NCBI GenBank assembly: GCA_016787525.1
Contig: JAEUUP010000096.1
Location: forward strand, 1 to 64,000
Direction: 5' to 3'
Length of the DNA stretch: 64,000 nucleotides
Source of the DNA: Saprospiraceae bacterium
GTDB taxonomy: Bacteria; Bacteroidota; Bacteroidia; Chitinophagales; Saprospiraceae
In this document: piece by piece, positions 45,755 to 55,186 of the stretch
Position numbering within the stretch: position 1 is the stretch's first letter
Layout of the letters: each line of letters opens with the position of its first letter
The notes under the pieces: model-generated
Seen by the model: only the letters and a program-made list of their open reading frames with translations
Databases searched by the model: none
What the model was told of the DNA's origin: nothing
Program-made: the position numbers and the translations under genes

Positions 45755-46627
45755 ATGTCCTCTATTATTGATTTGATTGGCAATACGCCAATGGTAAAAT
45801 TGCAAAAATTGAATCCTAATCCGAATGTCACGATTTTTGCAAAACTCGAAGGCAACAATCCAGCGGGTAGCGTGAAAGATCGCCCAGCACTGAACATGAT
45901 TCGTTGTGCTGTCGAACGAGGCGAAATTGCCTCCAATATGCCTTTGGTGGAAGCTACAAGTGGCAATACAGGCATTGCCTTGGCGATGATTGCTCGATTA
46001 TACGACCTTGATATTGAATTGGTTATGCCTTCCAATGCCACGCGTGAACGTACTTTAGCTATGGAAGCTTATGGGGCAAAAGTGACTCTGCTCGATACCA
46101 TCGAAATGTGTCGTGATTATGCCGACGAAAAAGCCGCTTCGGGTCAATTTTTCATGCTCAACCAATTTGCTAATCCCGACAATTATATGGCCCATTATAA
46201 ATCTACAGGGCCCGAAATTTGGCGCGACACAGAAGGAACAGTGACACATTTTGTCAGTTCTATGGGTACAACAGGGACTATCATGGGGACATCTATGTTT
46301 CTGAAAGAGAAAAACCCGAATGTACAAATAGTTGGTTGCCAACCTACTGAGGGGGCCTCTATTCCAGGCATCCGACGATGGGAACAAGAGTATCTGCCTA
46401 AAATTTTCGATGCTTCACGTGTTGATTCCATCATGGACGTTTCGGAAGAAGAAGCGGTTGCCACTACTCGACTGTTGGCTAAACGGGAAGCGATTTTTGC
46501 AGGTATGAGCTCAGGCGGTGCTGCTGCTGCTGCTATCCGTTTGTCTAAAACACTTACTGAAGGGGTCGTTGTGTTCATCGTTTGTGACAGAGGTGATAGG
46601 TATTTGAGTAGTGATTTATTCGGTTAA
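45755..46627 (+). CDS. cysM: Cysteine synthase B-type enzyme
   Basis: A 290-residue PLP enzyme of the O-acetylserine sulfhydrylase group, making cysteine from O-acetylserine and a sulfur donor. The start is at MSSIIDLIGNTP (45755). The PLP lysine is K41 in AGSVKDR; SGNTGIALA, SMGTTGTIMG and the GMSSGGAAAAA phosphate site follow. IVGCQPTEGASIPGIRRW is the CysM-type C-terminal stretch; the 10-mer at 46345 encodes its TEG, and a near copy lies at 46556. It is cytoplasmic and stands alone. Confidence 0.93.
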   Translation: MSSIIDLIGNTPMVKLQKLNPNPNVTIFAKLEGNNPAGSVKDRPALNMIRCAVERGEIASNMPLVEATSGNTGIALAMIARLYDLDIELVMPSNATRERTLAMEAYGAKVTLLDTIEMCRDYADEKAASGQFFMLNQFANPDNYMAHYKSTGPEIWRDTEGTVTHFVSSMGTTGTIMGTSMFLKEKNPNVQIVGCQPTEGASIPGIRRWEQEYLPKIFDASRVDSIMDVSEEEAVATTRLLAKREAIFAGMSSGGAAAAAIRLSKTLTEGVVVFIVCDRGDRYLSSDLFG

Positions 46628-46661
46628 ATCCATCGTTTTATTTTTTGGCATCTTGGATATG

Positions 46662-46707
46662 GTAAGTGTATTGGCAACAGTCAATTTAATTTCACCAATA
46701 CACTTAC
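46662..46707 (+). terminator. Hairpin after cysM
   Basis: GTAAGTGTATTGG pairs perfectly over 13 bp with CCAATACACTTAC across a 20-base loop, 35 bp beyond the stop. Confidence 0.6.
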
Positions 46708-46962
46708 TGCTTGATTATCAGTTATTTACATGATTCACTTTAAAAAAAAGTCAATAAGCGATAGTCCTTTATCACTACCTTTTTTAGTTTATTGCGAAAA
46801 TTGCCCAAAAAAATATGTTAAAAATACCATCCCAAAAATTTGCAGAATGTGAAAGGAATACCGCACTTTTGTCACAGAAACAAACACAGAAGCGTTATCA
46901 CTCGCTCGCAAACATCAGAAAATAATTAACGAAACATACAAATTAAACAGAGAAACATAAAC

Positions 46963-46998
46963 CTCCCTAAGGTTCTCCATTTTACTCCCTAAGGTTCT
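46963..46998. promoter_or_regulatory. Direct repeat, possible operator
   Basis: CTCCCTAAGGTTCT occurs at 46963 and again at 46985, exactly 22 bp apart (two helical turns). It lies in the 500-bp region upstream of the WG-repeat gene at 47128. The phase-locked spacing suits a dimeric regulator. Besides this, the cysM hairpin and a 10-mer at 47063, the gap shows nothing clear. Confidence 0.4.
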
Positions 46999-47127
46999 GG
47001 TCAATAGGCATTGTTCAATGGGCTTTTACCATTGTCATTCACCATATTGCCTGATAAAGTACCCCCTCAGTAATTCGACTGATTTTTTTGAGATAAAATT
47101 GAATTTACTTTATTTTTAAATTTACTG

Positions 47128-49236
47128 ATGATGAGAAATTTACGCACTGCTGTCGTTGTGTTGGCATTGCCAGCATTCACCTATGCACAAACAATGACTT
47201 TTGCAAGTCAAGAACGCTCACCCAATTTAGTCACAGTTTCGACTGTCGCAGCACCCAAAGGTGGAAAGGAGGAAACACCTGAGCAAGCGAGAAAATTGGT
47301 TATGTCTTTACTCAACAATTTTAGAGGTTTTGCTGTCAATACTGATGAAATCAGAAAGGGTGACTCTGAACTTGACGAGCCTTCCATGAGCGAAAAAAAG
47401 AACAATTATGCCGAGTATCTCCAAAAAATGGAGCGTCTATTGACAAAAAACTTAAAAGCTCTCGAAACAGATGCCATCAACGATGCGCAACAAATGGCTG
47501 AGAAAAGCAAAATTCTTTCTGCACTTAATATATTAAAATCGGCAAATTGCCTCGTTGAGAAAAAAGATGGTCAATTCGCTCGCCAAAAAGATTTAGATGG
47601 CAACGATATTGTCGCATTTGCTCTTGACCAACTGCGTACAAATGCGCGCTATGGCATGGTCGAAAACTTTAAAGAAGGCTTTGCTCGTATCAAAAAAGAC
47701 CAAGTTTTTGGTTTTTTAAACTATTGTGGCGATGAAGTCGTGCCTTGTCAATACCAGAATGCGCAAGCATTCAACAATGGTCGTGCACTTGTTAAAAAAC
47801 TCGATTGGTTTTTCATTGATGCACAAGGCAATGAAAGTGAAACCTTGGCAAATGTGGTAGATGCGCGTGCTTTGATACAGGGCATCAGCATTGCAAAATT
47901 CGCAAATGGTAAATTTGCTTTTATTGACAATCGCTATGATGTCACCAACTTGCCAACATCGGCAGCTTATGATGACATTGTGCCTTTCAGTAACCTCAAT
48001 ATCTACCGCATCAAATTGGGCAATAAATATGGCTTGATGAATCTCGATGGCAAAGTTTTGCTTGAGCCTGTCTATGAACTCATCGAACCGAGTGGTGTTG
48101 ACAATTTGTACCGTATTACACAAAATGGCAAAGTGGGTTTGATGGACTCTGAATGGAAAATTAAGTTCCAACCCAATTTTGAACGCATCGAAAACTTTGA
48201 CAATTATGGTTTAGCCATCGCTCACGAAGGCGCATTGGTTCGATTAATCAATAAAAACAATTTTCAAAGCAGTAGCTTATACAAATCAATTGGTTCATTC
48301 AATAAATACGGTTTGGCACAAATCCAAAATGATGCAGGTTTGTTTGGCTTAATCAACAACAATTTGAAAGTTGTTCTTGAGCCACTTTACACCAGTATCG
48401 GCGATTTCAACGCGCTCAATTTAGCGCCAGCTTGCCGTCAATCAGAAAAATGTGGCTTTATTGATACTGAGGGGAAAGAAATCATCACACCATTGTTCGC
48501 AGAATTGGGTGAATTTAATCCATATGGACTCGTGGTTGTTCGTGAAAATGTGAAAGACATCAACAACAAAATTGTCAAAACGGATTGGGTTTTCAACAAC
48601 AAAGGCAAAGCCATTTTAGCAAGACCTGAAGGTGCAGACATCAAAACAATGAAAATTCGTTACGAATTGCGCGATACTTTGCACAGCGACCGCTTCATTG
48701 GCATCAAAACCTCAGTTGACAATGAATACACAGGTTTTCATCTCGTTGATGCTCAAACTTTCCGCCTCATCACAGCAGAGCCGTATTTTGCTATCACGCC
48801 AATTGATTTTAATGGTATGATGAGAATGCAAGTTGGTAATTTGTGGGGACTTTTGGACTCAACAGGCAAAGTTGTCTTAAAACCAACGTATTCAGAAATT
48901 AAAAAGCCAACAGAAGGTTACTATGCTATCAAAAACGATAAAGACTTGTATGGATTTATGGATAAAAAAGCCAAAGTACAAATTCCATTTGAGTACGATG
49001 ATGTGCGTAGCTTCCGCAAAGGTCACTGCATCGTGTCGAAAGGCAAAAATAAATTTGGTTTGATTAATAAATTCAACGCTAAAATCGTTCCTTGCTACTT
49101 CCAAGAAGTAACAGTTAGCGATACAAGTTATGAAATGATTGACAAACAAGGTACAAAATATACTATTGACGATAAGGGCGATTGCTTACAAAACTGCCCT
49201 AAATTTGAAGAAATCCGTAGAAAAGCAAATCAGTAA
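47128..49236 (+). CDS. Exported WG-repeat protein
   Basis: A 702-residue protein with a signal peptide (~1-21). A helical segment (~35-160) comes first, followed by about a dozen WG/KWG-type repeats, each around 25-45 residues. Their recurring core is like KYGLMNLDGKVLLEPVYE, GLFGLINNNLKVVLEP or LWGLLDSTGKVVLKPTY. WG repeats form beta structures of unknown binding role, common in Bacteroidota. No catalytic residues are seen. The 10-mer at 48465 encodes TEG in a repeat turn (IDTEGKEI). It ends at a perfect inverted 10-mer terminator. Confidence 0.88.
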   Translation: MMRNLRTAVVVLALPAFTYAQTMTFASQERSPNLVTVSTVAAPKGGKEETPEQARKLVMSLLNNFRGFAVNTDEIRKGDSELDEPSMSEKKNNYAEYLQKMERLLTKNLKALETDAINDAQQMAEKSKILSALNILKSANCLVEKKDGQFARQKDLDGNDIVAFALDQLRTNARYGMVENFKEGFARIKKDQVFGFLNYCGDEVVPCQYQNAQAFNNGRALVKKLDWFFIDAQGNESETLANVVDARALIQGISIAKFANGKFAFIDNRYDVTNLPTSAAYDDIVPFSNLNIYRIKLGNKYGLMNLDGKVLLEPVYELIEPSGVDNLYRITQNGKVGLMDSEWKIKFQPNFERIENFDNYGLAIAHEGALVRLINKNNFQSSSLYKSIGSFNKYGLAQIQNDAGLFGLINNNLKVVLEPLYTSIGDFNALNLAPACRQSEKCGFIDTEGKEIITPLFAELGEFNPYGLVVVRENVKDINNKIVKTDWVFNNKGKAILARPEGADIKTMKIRYELRDTLHSDRFIGIKTSVDNEYTGFHLVDAQTFRLITAEPYFAITPIDFNGMMRMQVGNLWGLLDSTGKVVLKPTYSEIKKPTEGYYAIKNDKDLYGFMDKKAKVQIPFEYDDVRSFRKGHCIVSKGKNKFGLINKFNAKIVPCYFQEVTVSDTSYEMIDKQGTKYTIDDKGDCLQNCPKFEEIRRKANQ

Positions 49237-49267
49237 ATTTCTTTTTCATCCTCATTTGCTTTTGCAC

Positions 49268-49301
49268 CCCCTCAGTATCCATACTGAGGGGTCACTTTTT
49301 T
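49268..49301 (+). terminator. Terminator formed by two exact inverted 10-mers
   Basis: CCCCTCAGTAT-CC-ATACTGAGGGG is a perfect 11-bp stem with a 2-base centre, followed by TCAC and seven T. Both arms are exact copies of the window-wide motif. It lies 31 bp past the WG gene stop. Confidence 0.9.
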
Positions 49302-49345
49302 TATCACAAAATATTGTCTATCAATTATTTGCGTTTAATAAAATA

Positions 49346-49388
49346 GAAAAAGAGGCGCAAGCAACATTGGCTCGAACCTCTTTTTTAT
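49346..49388 (-). terminator. Terminator of the glucan phosphorylase gene
   Basis: On the minus strand AAAAAAGAGG pairs with CCTCTTTTT across a 21-base imperfect loop. It lies 35 bp past the stop at 49423, with another 10-mer (49392) between. Confidence 0.7.
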
Positions 49389-49422
49389 GTTTACTGAGGG
49401 GGTATCAATCCCCTTTCTTTAT

Positions 49423-51066
49423 TTATTCTGCATTGTATAATTTCACATAATACTCATCAGCCATGCGGTCGGAGTCGAAAGCAGGAGCTACATCAATCAT
49501 TGATTGTTTCACAACTTTTACCCATTCTTTTGGCTTATTGTAGTACATCGGTACGATTTTCTTTTCCAAAATTTTGTACATTTCATCAACATCGTGCTTG
49601 TCTTGCACTTCGAGAGGCAAATTGTGGTCTAAGTGAGGAATCACAAAACAGTTTTCACCATCTTTTGCAAACTCTGGCACCCAACCATCGCCAATTGAGA
49701 AATTGACACTGGCATTCATGGCAGCTGTCATACCACTTGTACCCGACGCTTCGCGCGAATAACGTGGGTTGTTGAGCCAAATATCCGAACCTTGCTTCAA
49801 CAAACGCGATAAACGCAACTCATAACCGACCAAAATGGTACAATTTGGAATGGATAAAGTGGTTTTATGAATGTCATTGAATGTATCAATCGCTTCCCAA
49901 TGCAAAGGATAAGGCTTACCAGCCCAAATAACTTGTACAGGTCGTTTGCTGTTGCTAACGATTTTTTTGAAACGTTTGAGGTCTGCTAAAATCAAATCAG
50001 CCCGTTTGTAGCCTGCAAAACGACGCGCCCACACAATGGTCAGAGCATCAGGGTCCAATACTTTACCTGTTTGGTCAGCCACTTCGTCGAACAGAGCTTT
50101 TTTAAGTTCACGTTTACGACTCATCAAAAGCTCATCATCATTCGTCTGTAAAGCTTTTTCTAAAATAGGGTCTGCCCAGTAACGCTTATTTTGTGCATTC
50201 GTAATGTGTGTAATTTCGCAAATATCTTTTGCGCTTTTCCACATATCACGAGACACATCGCCATGAATTTTTGACACTGCATTAGACAATTTTGCCATAC
50301 GCAATGCCACGAGCGAGTGATTGAATGTTGTTTCTTCGTCACTCGCCCACAAATGTTTTATTGTTTCGGGTTTTACGCCTGCCAAAAAGCCTGTTTTTTT
50401 AATCATATCGAAGTCACTACGCTCGTTACCCGCATCTTCGGGTGTATGCGTCGTGAAAATCAGGCGTTTTTTCACTTCTGCAAAATCACCTTTAAATTTG
50501 TTAAGCAGCCAAAAAGCGACAGGAAGTGGGTGTGCCTCATTGAGATGGTAAATATCGGGTGTGAAACCCAATGCTTCAAGTGCCAACGCGCCACCAATAC
50601 CCAAAACCATGTATTGAGCCAAGCGAGTAATTTTGTCGTCGTCGTAAAGTTTATCAGTGATGGTACGCAACATCGCATCATTTTCAGACGTGTCTGTACT
50701 CAGCAAAATGATAGGAGCTGTTTCAAAAGTATCTGCTTCCAACTTCCATACTTTTACCGTCACTTTGCGGTCTAAGAATGGAACAACCACTTTTACACCT
50801 GTGTCTTTGAGAAAATTATTGTATTTTATACGAAAATCAGTTCCCAACGAACCGTCTTCTTTGCGAATTTGGTCATAATAACCTCTTTTCCACAAAATAC
50901 CCACGCCAACGAGGTTTTGTTTGAGGTCATACGCACTGCGCATGTGCGAACCTGCCAAAAAACCAAGACCTCCACTATAAATTTTTAGCGGCTGGTGAAT
51001 GGCAAACTCAGAACTGAAATAAGCCACTGGCTTACTATACTTTTTGTCAATTTTGTAAGAGTGCAT
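49423..51066 (-). CDS. glgP: Alpha-glucan (glycogen) phosphorylase, short form
   Basis: A 547-residue member of glycosyltransferase family 35, short type, releasing glucose-1-phosphate from glycogen-like glucans. Features include PVAYFSSEFAIHQPLKIYSGGLGFLAGSH, IYHLNEAHP, THTPEDAGNERSDF, ARRFAGYKRADLI and WLNNPRYSREASGTSGM. The residue after EASGTSGM is threonine, where canonical family members have the PLP lysine; I believe this is usual for the Bacteroidota branch but cannot check it here. It is cytoplasmic and stands alone. No 10-mer lies inside the coding region. Confidence 0.88.
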   Translation of the reverse strand: MHSYKIDKKYSKPVAYFSSEFAIHQPLKIYSGGLGFLAGSHMRSAYDLKQNLVGVGILWKRGYYDQIRKEDGSLGTDFRIKYNNFLKDTGVKVVVPFLDRKVTVKVWKLEADTFETAPIILLSTDTSENDAMLRTITDKLYDDDKITRLAQYMVLGIGGALALEALGFTPDIYHLNEAHPLPVAFWLLNKFKGDFAEVKKRLIFTTHTPEDAGNERSDFDMIKKTGFLAGVKPETIKHLWASDEETTFNHSLVALRMAKLSNAVSKIHGDVSRDMWKSAKDICEITHITNAQNKRYWADPILEKALQTNDDELLMSRKRELKKALFDEVADQTGKVLDPDALTIVWARRFAGYKRADLILADLKRFKKIVSNSKRPVQVIWAGKPYPLHWEAIDTFNDIHKTTLSIPNCTILVGYELRLSRLLKQGSDIWLNNPRYSREASGTSGMTAAMNASVNFSIGDGWVPEFAKDGENCFVIPHLDHNLPLEVQDKHDVDEMYKILEKKIVPMYYNKPKEWVKVVKQSMIDVAPAFDSDRMADEYYVKLYNAE

Positions 51067-51180
51067 TTTAAAATTAATTATTGTTAATTATACACGAAGT
51101 TTGATAGGAGACACAAAGGAATAGATTTTGAATGGAAATTCAAAGAAAAATTGAAAAAACAGCGTGAAATCGCAAAAATA

Positions 51181-51212
51181 AAGGTCAGTAAGACCTCCAT
51201 CTTACTGACCTT
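51181..51212 (-). terminator. Terminator of the 52-residue membrane protein gene
   Basis: AAGGTCAGTAAGA and TCTTACTGACCTT pair perfectly over 13 bp around CCTCCA. On the minus strand the stem is followed by TATTTTTG. A 10-mer (51227) lies between it and the stop. Confidence 0.85.
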
Positions 51213-51237
51213 TTCTGTTTTTTCCCCCCCTCAGTAT

Positions 51238-51396
51238 TTATCTGGTAAAGGCATAATAAATGACATATATCCAGCCCAAAAAAGCGTGAACAATTGCCCA
51301 CAGGATGGATTGATTGCGTGTCCAGCTCAAAACTGCGCCCAAAATTGTGCCTAAACCGACACTTGTACCTAACGCATTGACATCTAACAGTATCAT
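51238..51396 (-). CDS. Small membrane protein of 52 residues
   Basis: Found by hand translation. The ATG at 51396 gives a product starting MILLDVNALGTSVGLGTILG and ending WIYVIYYAFTR. Two membrane helices are predicted (~9-24 and ~34-49), joined by a short polar SWTRNQS turn. The pattern of a SWxRNxSILWAI-type segment followed by FLGWIYVIYY looks like a conserved small-protein family of the phylum, though I have no name for it. It has a strong terminator just downstream, which supports a real gene. Function unknown. Confidence 0.75.
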   Translation of the reverse strand: MILLDVNALGTSVGLGTILGAVLSWTRNQSILWAIVHAFLGWIYVIYYAFTR

Positions 51397-51514
51397 CGTT
51401 GTTGATTTTTTTTATTGTTATTGAATGGGACAAAGTTTAGGTCAAATAAATCTGTTTGCAAAAATAAACGATAAAACTTAGGCGCAAAACGACGATATGA
51501 CAGCATTTGACCAT

Positions 51515-54500
51515 TTATCGCCGTACAAACGGTGCCAACTCAGCCCATGTCAACGAGATAACAACAAAACTACCATCATAAGCATTCTCTTGTTCAAAAC
51601 AAAAATCAATGCCATTCTCTGTTAGGTTAAATCTTTTTTCAACCTGAGTGATGAATGCCGAAGAGTTGCTACAATCAATCGTTTTATCTTTCAATGCTCT
51701 TATTTTTTGAGTCAAAAGATCATTCAACGCCCAGCGTTTATCTGCTTGTAGGTCAAGTATTTGGTAAAGATTTTTTTCAGTCCAACGACCATTTTCCAAT
51801 TTAAAATTGATGAAATCTGTACCTAAGTAATTGGTAATCACGGCAAATGAAATATGCTTATCGAATATAGAAATCCGCTTCAAGATGTATAAATTTTCAG
51901 TTTGCTCACTTCCCAAATAGTGAACAAAAGACGCATCAGCATTCAAGTAGGTTCGTTCAATTTTCATTTTTGAGGCTTTGTGAATCACTTCAGATTGACA
52001 TTTTTGAAGCAGTAGATTCAACAAATTTGTGCGTTGCGCAGAAGTCAAATGTGTACTATCCTTATCCAAAACAAAATCTTCTGCCACGATACTCATAGGC
52101 AGCTCTAAACTACTTCTATTTCCATACAACACGTCAGATTCTGTTTTTGAAAATAAAACCTGCTTTTTGACATTGATGGAATCCATAAACTGCTCTTTAG
52201 CAGACAGCAAATCTTGCGGCTTCACAATTTCATTGCCCAATGAGTCAATCAAACCCACTCGCCCACCTGAGCTGACTAAAGCATATTTGCCGAAATAATC
52301 GGAAATACCGTCGTAGCGACCCGTTTCAACTAAAATTTGCCCTTTTTCATCTGTCAAAGTCATGGTCGGAGTCAAGCCTTGATTGCGATAGAGCGCGTAA
52401 TAACCATTCGGTTTTATAGTACGGATGTTGTTAAAATTGCGTTCAATCTCTTCTTTTTTATCCTTAAAGAATGGTGGAATAATCATCCCCTCAGTATTAT
52501 AGAGATTGAAATCGTCGCCTTGTGCGCCGACACCAATACCGTTTTTGAAATGGATTGGAAAACGAAATGGCTGTGCCAAAATCTGCCTACCCGAACTATC
52601 GTGCATCACCCAGCCTTGGTCTTCAATATTAAGTGAATCTGTGCTGACCCTTATGACTTCGTAGTTCTCGACTCCCCAACGTTGCACCAAAGGGGTATCT
52701 CGTTTGACAAAGTATACCCCTTTTTCTATATCACCAATAGCGACACCATAGTTGATACATGGTGTCAAAAGCTTTCCACTTGACGAATATGCTCCATACG
52801 ACACTTCTGTCGTGTCTTTAACTATCAAAATCGGACAATCGGAACGAGCAATAGCAATGTCATATTTGAACGGTAAATCCAGTGTTTTGCCTATATCTTC
52901 AAACAATAGTTTGCGATTTTTTTGTGCATCTTCCACCATCACATAGTTCGAAGTTGCACCACTATTTTCAATCCGTTGATACTGAGGGGGTATGACAACC
53001 TTACCCGTATCATTTATAAAAAATAAACCATCTGCATTGTCGGCAAGCGAATACCTGAACAAAATTTGCCTTTCTTTTTCATCAGACGATGAATTGGGTA
53101 AATCTGGATTGGGTAAAGGCAATGAGCTGTTGTTGAAATAGTAAGCAATACCATTCTTGACTAAAAAAATACCACCTTCAATATACATACTTCCAGAAAT
53201 ATCTGCTGCATACTCATATTCGAATGACACCACAATCGTTTCATCAAGTTTAATAAATCCCCATTTTCCACCTTTTTTAGCTAAAAAGTAGTCATCATAA
53301 TCTGTTCTGTTGAAGTAACGCTCGCTCAAACGGGTGAATTTCAAATAGTCATACGCATTGGATCTCAATACAGCTTTACCTTTTATGATGTCCATCAAAT
53401 AGAATTTACCTTTCTTTTTGACCCAAAACATACCTTTTACATCATCTATAATGCCAATAGAGTCAATACCCATGGCGGGTGTTATGATGAATTTACCCAT
53501 TGTGTCAATCAAACAATAGGTCTGTTTTTTAACATTTCTAAGAACAAAATAATAGTTTTTTGTGATACCTGATACGGTGTTAACGATTTTATATTCCTTA
53601 GCTTCTAAGACCCATTTTAGTGTCCTGGGATTATAAATGCCATTCACAACATCGTCATTATTTTTTTTTAATTCTGGATTTGCCAACTGAACAACAAACA
53701 ACGAGGCTGGATTATGAAAATAGATATAGTCATATTTGGGTTCTAAAATCATTGCCTCTTCACCACCTTTACCCAAACCAACGTAGTGATTATCCAAAGT
53801 AAGTACAGCCAATTTGCTCAGACTATAAGAGTCTTCATAGACTCTTTTCAACTGAAAATAATCCTCGTAACCTGTATATGTGATGTGTTTATAATCTGGA
53901 AAAATAGGTTTTCCGCGTTTATCCAAATACCCAATACTCAAAACAGAATCTCCTTGTCGTTCAATAAAACTAAAAAAGCGACCATCACCAATGTAACTGT
54001 TTACGATACCCAAATACTGAGGGGGTATGATGACTTTACCGTTTTTGTCCATTACACCATATTTATGGCTGTCTTCGACAAAAACGAATAATTTGTTGCG
54101 TGTTGTCCTCTCCATGACTTCTATTTGGCGAGCATTGTAGTCAGGATTGAGATTAGACATCAAATTATAATCATACAATGATGTGTTCGATGCTTGTGAA
54201 GTAGCGTAAAGGTTAGTCATTCGTTCTGTTGGTTGAGTCAAAGGTTTTCCTGTCGAAGTAAACATTTTGCAATAATCACCTTCGTACCCAATTATTAGAT
54301 TATCTGGACGACTAAATACTATATGGTCGAATCGAGGTTTCATAATAGTATCGCCTCGACTGTTTTTCAAACCATAGTAACAATCCACATTGTCTTTAAA
54401 AGCGAATAAAGCCAAACTATCTGGCAAAATAGAAAAATCCAATGCTCCTTCTTTTGAAAAGAAGTTTGTACCCAAATTTGAACGCCCCGCCCCTGTTTGG

Positions 54501-55081
54501 TCTTTTGCGTATGAAATGTAGTAAGGCCGACCATTAGGATAAAATAGAGTATCATAAGACATGACCATGAAGCTGTCAACTGAATAATAAGTTGTATCTA
54601 AATATTTGGCAGTCATTGTGTTACCTGTCCGACCGATCGTTTTTCGATATTGTACTGAGGGGGTATATAGCGTGCTGGTTGTTAACAACAATTCTCCTGA
54701 TTCATCGTATTTGTGAATAGTTTGCTCACTTTTAGTATTGATAGAGTGTTCGATTAAACGTCCTTTTGCGTTGTATTCGATAAGGCTATCTGCCAAATAA
54801 TTATGAACGCCATACCGCTTAAATCGAATTTGACCATGAACATCGTAAAGATAAAAACTATCGCGCCAGTTAATTTTTACTACTTTCCCATTTCTGTAAA
54901 AATAAGTGGTCTGAATCGTGTCCGCCTTCTCACGTATGGTGTACCGAACACTATCTCCTTTGCCTCTTGTGAAAGCATAAGTCTCTGTTCGATAATCCTT
55001 AAATGTCTCTATGCGAGGATTTTGGGCGAGCAGTGCCAATGGGAAGGTGAGGGATAACAAAAAGCAAGTAATGTTTTTCAT
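51515..55081 (-). CDS. Large exported WG-repeat protein
   Basis: A 1188-residue protein with a signal peptide (~1-19). Residues ~20-150 carry YD-like short repeats (VHGQIRFKRYGVHNYLADSLIEYN). Then come many WG-type repeats of the KYGVMDKNGKVIIPPQYLG and KWGFIKLDETIVVSFEYEY kind to about residue 960. The C-terminal ~220 residues are a distinct helical region that I do not recognise. It is presumably periplasmic or on the surface. Four 10-mers lie inside (52487, 52980, 54015, 54653), two of them encoding PQY in the conserved IPPQY step of the repeats. It is a distant paralogue in style of the 702-residue protein at 47128. Confidence 0.85.
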   Translation of the reverse strand: MKNITCFLLSLTFPLALLAQNPRIETFKDYRTETYAFTRGKGDSVRYTIREKADTIQTTYFYRNGKVVKINWRDSFYLYDVHGQIRFKRYGVHNYLADSLIEYNAKGRLIEHSINTKSEQTIHKYDESGELLLTTSTLYTPSVQYRKTIGRTGNTMTAKYLDTTYYSVDSFMVMSYDTLFYPNGRPYYISYAKDQTGAGRSNLGTNFFSKEGALDFSILPDSLALFAFKDNVDCYYGLKNSRGDTIMKPRFDHIVFSRPDNLIIGYEGDYCKMFTSTGKPLTQPTERMTNLYATSQASNTSLYDYNLMSNLNPDYNARQIEVMERTTRNKLFVFVEDSHKYGVMDKNGKVIIPPQYLGIVNSYIGDGRFFSFIERQGDSVLSIGYLDKRGKPIFPDYKHITYTGYEDYFQLKRVYEDSYSLSKLAVLTLDNHYVGLGKGGEEAMILEPKYDYIYFHNPASLFVVQLANPELKKNNDDVVNGIYNPRTLKWVLEAKEYKIVNTVSGITKNYYFVLRNVKKQTYCLIDTMGKFIITPAMGIDSIGIIDDVKGMFWVKKKGKFYLMDIIKGKAVLRSNAYDYLKFTRLSERYFNRTDYDDYFLAKKGGKWGFIKLDETIVVSFEYEYAADISGSMYIEGGIFLVKNGIAYYFNNSSLPLPNPDLPNSSSDEKERQILFRYSLADNADGLFFINDTGKVVIPPQYQRIENSGATSNYVMVEDAQKNRKLLFEDIGKTLDLPFKYDIAIARSDCPILIVKDTTEVSYGAYSSSGKLLTPCINYGVAIGDIEKGVYFVKRDTPLVQRWGVENYEVIRVSTDSLNIEDQGWVMHDSSGRQILAQPFRFPIHFKNGIGVGAQGDDFNLYNTEGMIIPPFFKDKKEEIERNFNNIRTIKPNGYYALYRNQGLTPTMTLTDEKGQILVETGRYDGISDYFGKYALVSSGGRVGLIDSLGNEIVKPQDLLSAKEQFMDSINVKKQVLFSKTESDVLYGNRSSLELPMSIVAEDFVLDKDSTHLTSAQRTNLLNLLLQKCQSEVIHKASKMKIERTYLNADASFVHYLGSEQTENLYILKRISIFDKHISFAVITNYLGTDFINFKLENGRWTEKNLYQILDLQADKRWALNDLLTQKIRALKDKTIDCSNSSAFITQVEKRFNLTENGIDFCFEQENAYDGSFVVISLTWAELAPFVRR

Positions 55082-55114
55082 ACTTCAAAATATTTAGAAT
55101 AAGGTCTATATATA

Positions 55115-55154
55115 CAATAACGTCACAAGATCATTAGACATTGTGACGTTATTG
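55115..55154. promoter_or_regulatory. Perfect 14-bp inverted repeat
   Basis: CAATAACGTCACAA and its exact complement flank a 12-base loop, between the 177-residue gene and the WG gene start. No T-run follows, so it may be an operator or a weak terminator. Confidence 0.5.
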
Positions 55155-55186
55155 TGATATTTTATTTACATTTTAGAGTTATGGAA

